From assembly GCA_949126835.1 (NCBI GenBank), contig OX421497.1, positions 23,439,612 through 23,503,611 of the forward strand: DNA of 64,000 nt, written 5' to 3'. The stretch comes from Anisus vortex. Its lineage: Eukaryota; Mollusca; Gastropoda; Planorbidae. The notes beneath the pieces were generated by a model. That model did no database searches. It saw nothing but the letters and a program-made list of their open reading frames with translations, and was not told the DNA's origin. Positions 23,501 to 35,200 of this stretch are shown here, one piece after another; position 1 is the stretch's first letter; every line of letters starts with the position of its first letter. The translations under genes and the position numbers were made by a program.

Positions 23501-23750
23501 ACTGTATGTATATCAAATGGTGAATTATTTTTCTTTATCATTATGTTTAAAATGCTGTGTAAATTTTACGATGTTTGAAACTGTTTTATTAAAAGCTTCC
23601 AATAAACAAATTAAGTAAATCTGTCATTTAGTCAAACTATTGTAAGGTTCGATGAATGTCCATTTGTCATCCCCTACTGCACCAATAAGAATTGTGTTGA
23701 ATGGAAAAGTGACTCAATGTCTACCCTCCCCCACTTACAGTAGCTTACAC

Positions 23751-24954
23751 TAGCGGTCGGCAACCTAAGGCACGCGTGCCAAACTTGGCTCACAGAGCGA
23801 TTTTCAATGGCACGCGTGAGACCTCCAAGATTTTTTTTTAATTGATGAAAAAAACATTTTCTGGTTCTGAATGTGGAAAACTGACTGTTGAGTCAGTTAA
23901 ACTTGCATTTACAAGAACCACTGGACATATATCTTGCCGTGAAATCAATTTCAAAACATTTAACTACATGTAGTACATGTACATACCTATATTAAGGCAT
24001 ATATTTAGATCGATATGGCTTTTTCAGAAGTACACCGAAGTACTCAAAGCGGAGTTTTCTAACCAAATGCAAGTCTTTCAAAAATGTGCATCCAAATGTG
24101 CCCTTTTGCGGACAAAATTCTGAAAGGAAGCTGCTTAGCTTAGGAAAGTCATCTGCGTATTCTCAACAGATATGCATTCGCCGTTCTACTTTCAACTTTT
24201 GGTTCAACTTACACTTATAAAGAAATATTATTTATATTACAAAACATATCTTGTTTGGCATCACTACTGAGTCAAATTTGAAAACTTTTTTTTTTATTAA
24301 AGGGAGATAATTTCAGCATTTTATTTGTGCTAATAATTTTAGTGTGTTCCTTTTTATTTCTTTTATAAAATAATAAATGGCTTACGATGTATAACTTTAA
24401 AATGAACAAACTTTTTTTAAAGTATTTGAAAATTGTATAAGTATTTTATGACAAAAGAATTTATATGTATATTTTCAAACATTACATTAATTACCCAGTT
24501 TGTTTGATTACAGCGTATCTATTCCGCTCAATGGTAGTGACGCATTAATGATGGTCGATTTAAATACATTAAATAAAAAGACATCTCAGTAAACTGAGAT
24601 CACAATATAATTAATATTACTAAGTGTTCATCTTGAGTACCAAAATAATATTTAGACAATGATTACCATAAATGTGAAAGTTAAGTTGACTAATAAAATA
24701 TTGTATTGATATAAATAGAAAGGATGATAATCACAAACACGTTAATTGTTGTTGTTTTTAAATATAAAACGCTTTTACTAATTTCTCTATAAATCTCCTT
24801 TGCTTTTGGCATTGGTCTTGCTACGGAGTTAAATTAATTGTCCTATAAAATAATTTTTTTAAGTATAATATAACAGGTTGACTTTTACTACTTTTAGGAT
24901 GTTGGCACGCAGAATGAGTTTTTCACACTGTTTGCAAAAGGTTGCTGACCTCTG
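23751..24954. mobile_element. hAT-like non-autonomous element
   Basis: Left end TAGCGGTCGGCAACC; right end, reverse-complemented, CAGAGGTCAGCAACC. The adjoining octamers are GCTTACAC (23743-23750) and GCCTACAC (24955-24962), 7 of 8 identical. A GGCACGCGTG motif follows the left end and GGCACGC precedes the right end. The 1.2-kb interior is AT-rich and non-coding. Confidence 0.8.
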
Positions 24955-25137
24955 GCCTACACTATGTGTGCGTTTATGAATTAGAACTTTAGTCTTTCTG
25001 TTTAACAATTGTTACAATGGTACTGTGTATAATTATGAATCACTCAGTGTACTAACTTTTCTTATGTATATTTTAAAGAAGGCAATATGTCATTTTCAAA
25101 CCTAACTCTCTATGGAATGGTAATAAAATAAATATAT

Positions 25138-25826
25138 GTTGTTCGTCCCTCATTTCCGAGGATGACCAGAGGATGACCACGTCTACCACTACCAGTCGCT
25201 TTGTGGCCTCTTTGGTGGCCTATCAGTCCTATGCGGGCCCTGAAGGATCTGTTGCAATTACTGCAGATAAAAGATGCGATTGTGGGGTCTGGCAGCGCCT
25301 TGCAGGTCTGCTTGGCTTTTCTTTCTGCTCTTTTCTGTTCGGCCCTGGAGATTCTGTTTTGTTCTGCCAACTGTGCCCCGGACGACACGATATTGCGCCA
25401 CCTGTTTCTATCATTTGCCAGTTCCTCCCATCTATCTGGGTCTACGTCGAGTGCTTTCAAGGTTGCGTTCAAACTGTCCTTGAATCTCTTTTTTTGGGCC
25501 GCCGGTTCTTCTTTTCCCGTGTGCTAGCTCGCCAAATAGGAGCTTTTTTGGCAGTCTGTGGTCCGGCATTCTAACTAGATGGCCGGCCCATCGCGCTTGG
25601 GATTTCATAAGCTGAGTCTGGATGCTGGACGTGCCTGCTCTGAGAAGCCCTTCAGTGTCAGGTACCCCATCTTGCCAACGTATTTTTAGTAATTTGCGGA
25701 GGCAAGCGACATGTAAGTGATTTAGTTGCTTTGCATGCCTGCTGTACACTGTCCATGTTTCGCTCGCATACAGCAATGTTGGCAGTGTTGTGGCGTTGTA
25801 TACTTTAAGCTTAGTGTCTAGGCGAA
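25138..25826 (-). pseudogene. 5'-truncated, frameshifted LINE fragment (RT C-terminal region)
   Basis: The minus strand encodes the C-terminal part of the same general APE-RT type as the 2.8-6.0 kb ORF: LYASETWTVYSRH, RWAGHLVRMPDHRLPKKLL, then a KALDVDPDRWEELA block and a final finger CSNCNRSFRARIGLIGHQRGH split over about 20 residues. The two parts lie in different frames. The shift falls in a T-run at 25489-25495 (A-run on the coding strand), which is one base longer than a continuous frame would need. All sequence upstream of about 25826 is absent. Confidence 0.88.
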
Positions 25827-26166
25827 TAAATAAAATAAATATATATACTTAAAATAAGGTTCTTATTCTAAAGCCATTTTAAAAATCCATTAACTTTTCC
25901 TAAACTTAACAAAAAAATTAACACACCAATTTTCATTATGTTTACTGGCTATGTATGATAAACAATAATAAATAATAATAATGCTTATATTTATAAGGCA
26001 CATATCCCGTTGATAACAGTTCTATGCGCTGAAACGACAACAACAGACGAAAATTCTCCAATCATAACATTTGAGAACGAAGAAGAAGAAGACGAAAATG
26101 AAAATATGTAGCAAATATTGCTAACGAAATAGGTGAGTCTTCAGTCGGCTTCTGAAGGTGTCGAAG

Positions 26167-28155
26167 CTAGGGCTCTTGCGAAGCTGTAGTGGGAGGTGAT
26201 TCCAAAACGGACGGTCCCGCGTAGGAGAATGCACGTTCGCCAGCAGAAACTAGCCTCAACCGAGGGATCCGCAGAGTAAGCGCATCAGAAGCTGAGCGGA
26301 GTGGGCGAGATTGGGTGTAGAGCTCAAGACAGGAGCAAAGGTAATCCGGGACAGAGTTATTTAGACACTTATACTTATAGCAGAGAGAAGCCAGCTTATA
26401 CGAGATCCGGTTGTTGATGGGAAGCCAGTACAGAGAACGGAGTAGAGGAGTGATATTATTTGACTTCTTCCTCTTGAGGACTAGTCGGACTGCGCAGTTC
26501 TGGATACGTTGGAGGCCTTGAAGGGAAGAGGCAGAGAGACCAGCTAAGAGCGATTTGCAATACCGGTAGTCCATGCGGGAGAAGAGGAGAGAGATAACAA
26601 GTTTAACACAAGCATCCTTGGTGAGATAACGACGGAAGGCGGCAATACGACGCAGATGGAAGAAGCCTATTTTGGTGAGGAAGGAGACGTAGGGCTGCAT
26701 GGACAGCGTGGAGTCAAGATAGACGCCTAGGGTCTTGACAGTCGGGGAGAAAGGCACAGTTGCGTCAACCAGCTGAAGATCGGACGCGATGAGGGACACG
26801 ACCCTCTGTCTCTTACCGACGGCAAGAGCCTCAGTCTTCTCACCGTTCAACTTTAACTTATTCTCAGTCATCCAGTTCTTGATGTCCAGGAAACAAATGG
26901 AAATGGAAGCAAGGAGCCCATCAAAGTCATCAGGCTCAGCGCTGTTATAGAGCTGGATGTCATTGGCGAAAGAATGATATTTAATGTTGTGGCGTTCGAT
27001 GACATAGGATAGGGGTTGGGTGTAAAGGGTGAAAAGAACTGGGCCGAGGACAGACCCCTGTGACACACCATAGCAGACAGGAACGGGCTGGGATGATAAG
27101 GACTCGGTCATGATGGTCTGGGAGCGATCCTGAAGATAGGTCGTGAACCAGGAGAGGGCGATGTCGTGAATCCCAAACGTAGAGCTGAGGTGATCTATTA
27201 GTCGGTGATGGTCAATGGTATCGAAGGCAGCGGACAAATCTAACTGTACAAGGGCAGAGACGAGACCTCTGTCTGAAGCGTTTAGGAGGTCAGTGGTGAT
27301 CCGCAAAAGCGCTGTCTCGGTGCTGTGATGGTGGCGATACACGGACTAGTGTGCGGGCATCAGCGAATGCAGTGACAGGTGGGCATTTAACTGCTCGAGA
27401 ATAACACACTCCAGGATCTTGGAAAGGAAGGGGAGGTTGGATACTGGGCGGTAATTTTTGGACTCATTTACGTCAAGCCCGGGATTCTTTAAGAGCGGGC
27501 GGACAATGGCAGATTTGAAGCAGTCCGGGACCACGCCCGTGGATAGAGAGGTGTTAAGGATGTCGGGGATGAACGGCAGAAGCTTGTCCAAGCACTTGGT
27601 AAACAGGAAGCCGGGCATAGGATCAAGTACGCAAGTCTTGATGGGGGTCATTGTGATGGTGCGCTTGACAAAGTCAATGGTTACGGGCTGGAAGCAGGTG
27701 AGAGGGGAGCCCGAGAAGGTAGGAGAAGGTGGAGATGGGCTGTAGGCATCCTGATCCAGGGAACAGCGCAGAGTCTCTATCTTTTCCTTAAAGTACTGTG
27801 AGAAGTGTTCAGGGAGGTCATCGAGTGGGCGGGTGGTGAGGAGGGGCGATGAGGTAGGGGAGCCGAGAAGGGTGGACAAGATGAAGTAAAGCTCCCTGGG
27901 CGACGAGGCATGCTTGATGCGGTCGTGGAAGTGCAGGACCTTGGAAGCAGTAATGGCTTCCTTGACGAGGAGTCGCTTTTCCCTGAAGATCTGGCGGTGA
28001 ACCTCGAGGCCAGAGAGTCGCCACGCACGCTCCGCCCGTCGTCGTTCCTGCTTGACAGATTTGACGTCATCAGAAAACCAAGGAGCTGCCGGTCGCTCTG
28101 AGACTGCACACCAAGATGGCGGGGCGTGCGTGTCAAGAAGCTGAAGTAGAGTCAA
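26167..28155 (-). pseudogene. L2/CR1-like reverse transcriptase with nonsense and catalytic changes
   Basis: A continuous frame apart from one TAG at 27346-27348. The context LMPAH-stop-SVYRHHHSTETALL corresponds to a family motif that normally has Gln at this position, so CAG-to-TAG is the likely change. Upstream are ALVQLDLS-preceding RT blocks (NYRPVSNLPFLSKILE); downstream are LDLSAAFDTIDHH, GVSQGSVLGPVLF and the catalytic box as FANDIQLY, where family members have Y/F-ADD. The first catalytic Asp is thus Asn. The enzyme would be inactive even without the stop. Confidence 0.88.
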
Positions 28156-28244
28156 GTTGAAGAAGGGGGCAGGGTCTGAAGTCTCTGAAGAGGGGTCACG
28201 CTGAGCGAGAAGCGAGGCAGCCTCCGCGCCGAAGACAACAGGTT

Positions 28245-28859
28245 CTATAGCTCGCAGCGAGTGACCATCTTGCGCTTCCTAACCGGCCTGGTGATGTTGA
28301 CGATGAACCGGACAGCAGAGTGGACAGAGACGAGATGGTCGCTGGCGACGAGGCTGGAGACCAGATTTTCCGAGGGTCTGGTGACGATCCAGTCCAGAAT
28401 GTGCCCTTGGTAGTGGGTGGGGAATGGGACGACCTGGTCGAGACTGTAGCTGTTCATTAATGCACGGGCCCGTTTGGTGTTGGCATTTGAGGGACAGTCC
28501 CAATGGATATTGAAGTCACCCAGAACGATAGCACTATGTGAGGTCACATTGTAATTGTCGAGTGCGATTGCCAACTCGTCGAAAAAAGGTTGCGTCACTT
28601 AGCCTGTTCTTGGCGTTAGGGAGAGGGCGATATATACAAAGGAAGGAGAGGGTTGGTGGTAGTGGCCACTGTCATTTCGACGGACTCGAAGGTGGTGTTG
28701 GGGAAAGGGGAGGTTGTTGGAGAATGAAGAGGCAGCATGCAGGTGTTGCTTGTAGATAACTGCAATACCTCCACCCGCACCAGCCGGACGGGGAAAGGTA
28801 TCAGTGTAGTAACCAACAGGAGTAAGTTCTTGAATCTTGGGGTGATATAGGTAGTTCAA
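28245..28859 (-). pseudogene. Endonuclease remnant of the L2/CR1-like LINE
   Basis: Pieces of an APE-type endonuclease in more than one frame: GGGIAVIYKQHL near 28760, and downstream IVLGDFNIHWD and ASDHLVSVHSAV. The joins require at least one frameshift around 28600-28690 and there is a stop at 28245. The N-terminal part, including the first catalytic motifs, is missing. Confidence 0.8.
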
Positions 28860-28860
28860 A

Positions 28861-29263
28861 TTTATAAAATAAGTTTGAAGATGTTTTGAAGTACTTTTAG
28901 AAGCAAAAAAACATGACAGGAGTTTTAATAAGGTTTATTAATAATTTCTCAACCAAACTTCATAATTATCCACTATTTAAAAAAAATAAATTAAAAAGCA
29001 TTTTTTAAAGAGTTTTGTCCATTTCAATGAAATTCACAAACTTTTCCAAGCCTTGGTCAGTTTCCCCACTGTTGCTAAGAAAACTATCTCCCACATGTGT
29101 ACATACAAACATAAATACTGAGACAATATTGAGTTATTCTTGTGTTTTAATGAATGAATGAATATTTCTCATTATTTGAATGAGTTCAACAATAATATGA
29201 CAAATGAAGAATGCAAACATTAAAATATACAACATTAAATTAAATCACACTTTCATCATCAAG
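28861..29263 (-). other. Probable 3' UTR of DEAF1
   Basis: AT-rich sequence after the DEAF1 stop. AATAAA on the minus strand (TTTATT at 28934-28939) is a plausible polyadenylation signal about 330 bp past the stop. Confidence 0.45.
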
Positions 29264-32200
29264 TCATAGCCTGTCTTTGTCTTTATCTTCATCTTCTTCT
29301 TCATGGGACATAACCATTGTAGCTGTGGCTGAGGCAGGCCAGGATACATTGTAGGTGCCCTAATGGAAGAGGTCAACAAAATACCAGTATTTAACTAACA
29401 CAAAGGCCTAATTTCTAAAATACTTTCAATCTGCATTTTTTAAATCCATCTTTTCAGATTTTTATCAAAACAACGTCAAATGTTTCTTTTAAAAGTGAGT
29501 TTTTTGCGGTTTGTATAGTTCCTAGTCTTACATTGTCTTATGTTGTAAGCAGTTACTGTGGTATATTTATTTTAAAATAAAGAGCATTCCTCTGAGGATA
29601 CTTAAATCACGACTTGAAGTTGTACCAGTAGTGTGGGTCTTTTGGTGTAGGCTGTGTCAGATCAAAGAGAGATGGTTTATGGGTCAGGTCTTTAGTGTTT
29701 ATAAAATTTAAAGTTGTCAAATAGTGTAAAGGGAAAGTAATAATGGCTTGAATACAGAACACTGAATATCAAATAGTGTAAAGGGAAAGTAATAATGGCT
29801 TGAATACAGAACACTGAATATCAAATAGTGTAAAGGGAAAGTAATAATGGCTTGAATACAGAACACTGAATATCAAATAGTGTAAAGGGAAAGTAATAAT
29901 GGCTTGAATACAGAACACTGAATATTGAGTGAATATTGGGAGCCTGACGGCCAAGAAACAGATTGCCAATTGTCAGGTCTGCTACAGTTTTTATACACAT
30001 GCCGAAATTTTCTCCAGCTGACCCTGAATCTAGTACAGTAAGAGACAGCTGGGCATTGCACTTGCTACAGTATTTTTACCAAAAATAAAATTAGAAAACT
30101 GGAACAGTTGCATGCCAAGACCAAATGAAATGCTTCACTCTCCCAATAGATTGAAATAAAATGAGATTGATTAGTTAAAGGACTTTCAAATAGGAAAAAT
30201 CTCAGATCTGCATTTTATCCCCTTAACCTAAACCTACCATAACTGACACACTCTACAACAATATAGAACAGACACATCAATATATTTGTCTGGCATTGAC
30301 TGGAAAAGAGCAAAAAACTGTAGAAGAAAATGATATTATCCTTCTGACATGTCATGTATATGGCTGAACAAAAAGATAAAACAAATATTATCTTTTTAAT
30401 TTAAAATGCCCACTATGATTGTTAACATTAAAAAAATAAAACATAGCTGTAGTGTGTAAATATAAGAGGATTGCCTAACACAATAGCTGTAGTGTGTAAA
30501 TACAAGAGGATTGCCTAACACAATAGCTGTAGTGTGTAAATATAAGAGGATTGCCTAACACAATAGCTGTTGTGTGTAAATATAAGAGGATTGCCTAATA
30601 CAATAACTGTAGTGTGTAAATACAAGAGGATTGCCTAACACAATAGCTGTTGTGTGTAAATATAAGAGGATTGCCTAACACAATAGCCAACTCAGAAATA
30701 AAGACCTCCAAAAGACTCCTAATGCAAGTATTGCCACTTTATTGATTCATTTTCAATTACCTATTAAAATAGGGAATAGGAAACAAATGACAGAACAGTT
30801 TATTTTTTACACAATATGAAGTTGGATTTTAACACATTTTCAAATCATTAGAATCATTGTTGGTTAATTTCTACAGACTATCCCTTGACAAAATAAAAGA
30901 TCATATTTAATAATTTTTTCCTAAAATATTTTTGTCTCGTTCCAGATTTATTTTACAATAAATTGTGAATAAGAATTCAGACTTTATAGAACTGCATTAC
31001 TTTATCTGCTTCAATCTGAGCTGAATAGTGCTGGTTGCTATATAAGGTGGACAGCTAGGTCTAAGTCTAAGTTCTTTAAAGTACCTTGTCATGATCTGTT
31101 ACAGTGTCCAGTTTGTCTTGGAGGTCAGCCCGTGTCTGGGCTAGTGCTTGATGTACCAACAGTTCTCTTTGTGCCCTCTCCTGCATCTGAAGTCTTGATA
31201 TATTCAGCTGTGCTTCTAAACGGCTCGTGGCTAGTGCCTGTACAAAGGGAGACAATCAATCAATTAAAACTATTAGAAACACTTCCCAGGTTTCAGTAAG
31301 TATTAGTTGCAGAAGACGGCTAGTGTAAACATCTAACTATATAATTTCATTAAATTGGTTTTGTGTTTTGTATCCACGAGTCAACTAGTTTGAGTAAGTG
31401 TACAATGATTCTCTTTTATTACTCAAAAGCTCTATTCTTTAACCACTAGGAATTTCTTTTTATTTATTTCTGTTTTTATAGAAATTAATAAATCTTATAA
31501 CAAGTGTGCAATGTTAGAAAAAATATTAATAGTTGACATTTACATTTTTATACCTTTAATAAATTAATCTATTAAATTTTCTTTGTATAATTTATGCACA
31601 TTTTATAATAATGTTCTGTTCTTAATTTTATGATTAATAAAAACTCTATAGTAATGTAGGAGCACCAATGTTTTGAATACTTGTCCACTGTGCCAGTGAT
31701 GCGTTTTATTAAAACTTACTTCTTGACAATAATTACAAAATAAGCTATAAATAATTTTTGTTTCGAAAATGAAAATATGAAAATAAAAAATGTATAATTA
31801 ATGCAATAATACTCATTTAAAAGTTTTAACAATTGATAATTAGATAAAATATATTAGTTATAAATCTTTTAGAATGCAATTATGCAAATGTTCAGCAGTT
31901 GTTACAAACTAATGTTGCACAACCCCAGTAAATCAAAATAAAAATACCTCCCTCCGGCTTAAGCTTTCAAAAGCTATACAAGTTTTTTTTTCCTTTACAA
32001 AATTTAAGTGTCTATTTAAATGCAGACAAGTCAAGGTTAACACATGATGCAATAGTGCTCCCAATAAAATTTTAATTTCAAACATAGCGCGGTTAATACT
32101 CTTCAATTCAAAGTCAAGTACATGGAATTTCCATCCTTACACAGCAACAACCAATAGTGATTAAGTTTGGCACCCAGTGTTGTCTGTGATGTCACGCAGC

Positions 32201-35200
32201 CGGCAATTTTTTCAACCGCTTAAATCAGTTCTCGTCTAAGCATTGTAGCAACTAAATCGTTAGTCTATTTCTAGAATATTCATTACTTATCAGTCAAACC
32301 TTTTAGACTCCAATATTTCTTTTGTGTTAAATTTCAAGTTTCATAGTTGTCAAGCCAGCTTAGGAATTAAAATCTTTTGTGTATTGTATTGTTCAAAACG
32401 AATCTCTTCATTATTTCTTAAAAATTGAAAGTATGGAGTGCAGTTTGATTATTTGTTATAAAATTGCAATAAGAAACTTCATCTGACAACCAATGAGCTA
32501 ATGAAATTCAAGAATCGTTGACGATGACATAGATTGAATCAGAAGACTTAAGTCTACAGAGAAATCTCTAGATAATTATTCATTCCACCCACTGCTGTCT
32601 TTACTTTGGAAGCACAATAAAGAAAATTGCCGCCAGATTGAAGTCAATAAATTATGCTTAACTTTTTGGTTGGCATAAGTAAAAGTAACAGTTAGTAAAG
32701 TATCCTGTCGGACCAAACTGATCCAGAGGGCCGGTGAAGCAGCGTTCACCAGTTTCTGAGGCCACTGCATACTAGGTGATTGTGTGGCCAGCACTATGCA
32801 CAGCCGCCTTTACTTTACCCCAACTAAGGTCAGGTATCCGTCAGAGCTGAGTAGACTCAGGTACACTGCATAACCCTTCCTTGTACAACCCCTACTGTAA
32901 CAATGTTGTTGAATATTGCATAACCCTTCCTTGTACAACCCCTACTGTAACAATGTTGTTGACTATTGCATAACCCTTCCTTGTACAACCCCTACTGTAA
33001 CAATGTTGTTGACTATTGCATAACCCTTCCTTGTACAACCCCTACTGTAACAATGTTGTTGACTATTGCATAACCCTTCCTTGTACAACCCCTACTGTAA
33101 CAATGTTGTTGACTATTGCATAACCCTTCCTTGTACAACCCCTTCTGTAACAATGTTGTTGACTATTGCATAACCCTTCCTTGTACAACCCCTACTGTAA
33201 CAATGTTGTTGACTATTGCATAACCCTTCCTTGTACAACCCCTTCTGTAACAATGTTGTTGACTATTGCATAACCCTTTCTTGTACAATCCCCACTACTT
33301 AACACTTTTTGCCTCCCCTCCTTGCACTAGATCAATGCCCCCTTACCACCTTTCAATCCTGGCTGCGCCACTACTACTTACTTCTTGCTTTTCCTTTTCA
33401 AGATGAGCTCTCTGCAACTGGAGCGCATTATCCTTAGCAATGATGCTCTGTTGCTTGACTTGTTCTATCATGATCTTTAATTGTTGAGCCTGCTGCAGTA
33501 AATTGTTGGCCATCTGAAATACAATAATGTCACTTATATTAGCAAAAAAAATGCTTCTCCCTACTCTGCTGTCTCAATGTTAGCGCTAGACATACAGAGA
33601 GTAAAGAATGTCTAATGTCTAGCTGACTTAATGCTAACCTCTTCAAGCTGCCACCAGTTCTTTTGTTCCATAACATCCATAGAGATAAGATGGTTCTGTT
33701 TTTGATTGCCTTGTGCAAGAGCTATGGGTGTCATTACTACAGTATCTGGTGTAAGGCCAAAAATCAAAAGGCAGTTTATGTAACAATAGTCCATATAGTA
33801 TACAATTACAATAGTTAAAGAAACCTAGATTATAACAAAACAATACATGGAAAATGTTTATTTATATGTATATATATTATTTATTTAGTTATGTACACAA
33901 TCAATACTAATTAGAGAATGGGGAAAAACATATCCTTTTATGTTATATTATATATTTAATTTGCATGGAGGTCCAGCCGCAGTGTTTCGGTTGTTGTGAC
34001 AAATATCCTATGGTCAGATCCTGGTTAACTGAGAAGTTTATTTTCCTTTGTCCGGGCGGGGGAGGGGGTCCCTGGGTTTACCCATTAGTAGGGGAAAGTA
34101 AAGGTTGCAGGGTTGCCACACACTCGTATTATATGCCTGACCATATGTATCAAATTGGTCTGACAGGGATACTTTACCCATAACTTATTTACATATATCA
34201 AAGATTTTAAGAATGAGTGTTTTTCAGTAAAATATATTCCTCAGAAACATTGGATATATGTATAAGCGCAACTATTCCAGTTATATAAAGCTTTAGAAAA
34301 ATGGTTACAGTTACAAATAATAAAACTTTGAACAGTGTAGCTAAAATCCCTGAAAAATAGACAAATAACAATTAAATAATGAACTGGGCAGCTAAAAGTA
34401 AATACATACTAGTGATTGTTTTCTGTTCCACTGACTTGAGGTAAGTCTCATCATTTGGACCAACAATGGTCATGCCATAGAGACACCCTCCACCTGAGAC
34501 CAGGTTCCCTTGAGCATCGGTGGCCACTATATGAACCATTTCTCCTTTATTGTCAGGGGCATGGTGTAACGAGACAGTTGCAGTAGACTGTACAGTCTGT
34601 CCATGCCCAGATACAACAGGAAGCATCACTTGGGAGGCATCTGACAAAATTGAAATTTTAAATACACAAGTGTTGCCATAGATTCAAAGTTACAATATAA
34701 GGACGGGTTTCAGAAACTTCTTTTGTGTGATATTCTGTAATTTTATACAACTTCTTTAACATTTCTATCATCTATACTAGACTATAAATAGCGTTTGAGT
34801 ATTCTAGCAAAAGGTGCTAAGTCAACTGAAACTGTTTTCACGGAAATTGACTTCTTTATGTGGCAATTGAGCTGTTTTTTTTAAAGGCACAACGTGTTTT
34901 CTAACAAATATATTAGAGTACTTAGAACCTTTTGAAGGTTGAGCTGAAGATCAGTAAATTAATAAAAACATTAGACTAAATATCAGTAAATCTGAGTAAA
35001 TAATTACAAACTTAGCACCTTTTGAAAATGGACTAATGATAATCATACAACCGCTATGTATTCCTATAGAATTTAGTTCAAATATCAGCAAATATTTGTT
35101 TTGGGATGAAATAGACTGTTAAAAGTCTTCATTAGTACATGAGAATAATCTCACCTAGAATTAGTTTTATTCTTTTTGCGACAGACAGGGCAATTTTGTT

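Larger units (their letters stand above)
25962..28860 (-). mobile_element. L2/CR1-like LINE, 5'-truncated and inactive
   Basis: The minus strand carries endonuclease then reverse transcriptase and ends in a 3' tail rich in TTATTATTATT, preceded by GGCACATAT-type sequence as in L2/CR1 elements. The 5' end is missing: homology starts within the endonuclease at about 28860. Stops and frameshifts break the coding region. The copy lies downstream of DEAF1. Confidence 0.88.

Noticed and set aside
33290..33375. Possible MITE end (GGCTGCGCCACTAC)
   Set aside because: It resembles the CAGTGGCGTAG-type terminus, but no partner end or duplicated target was found.
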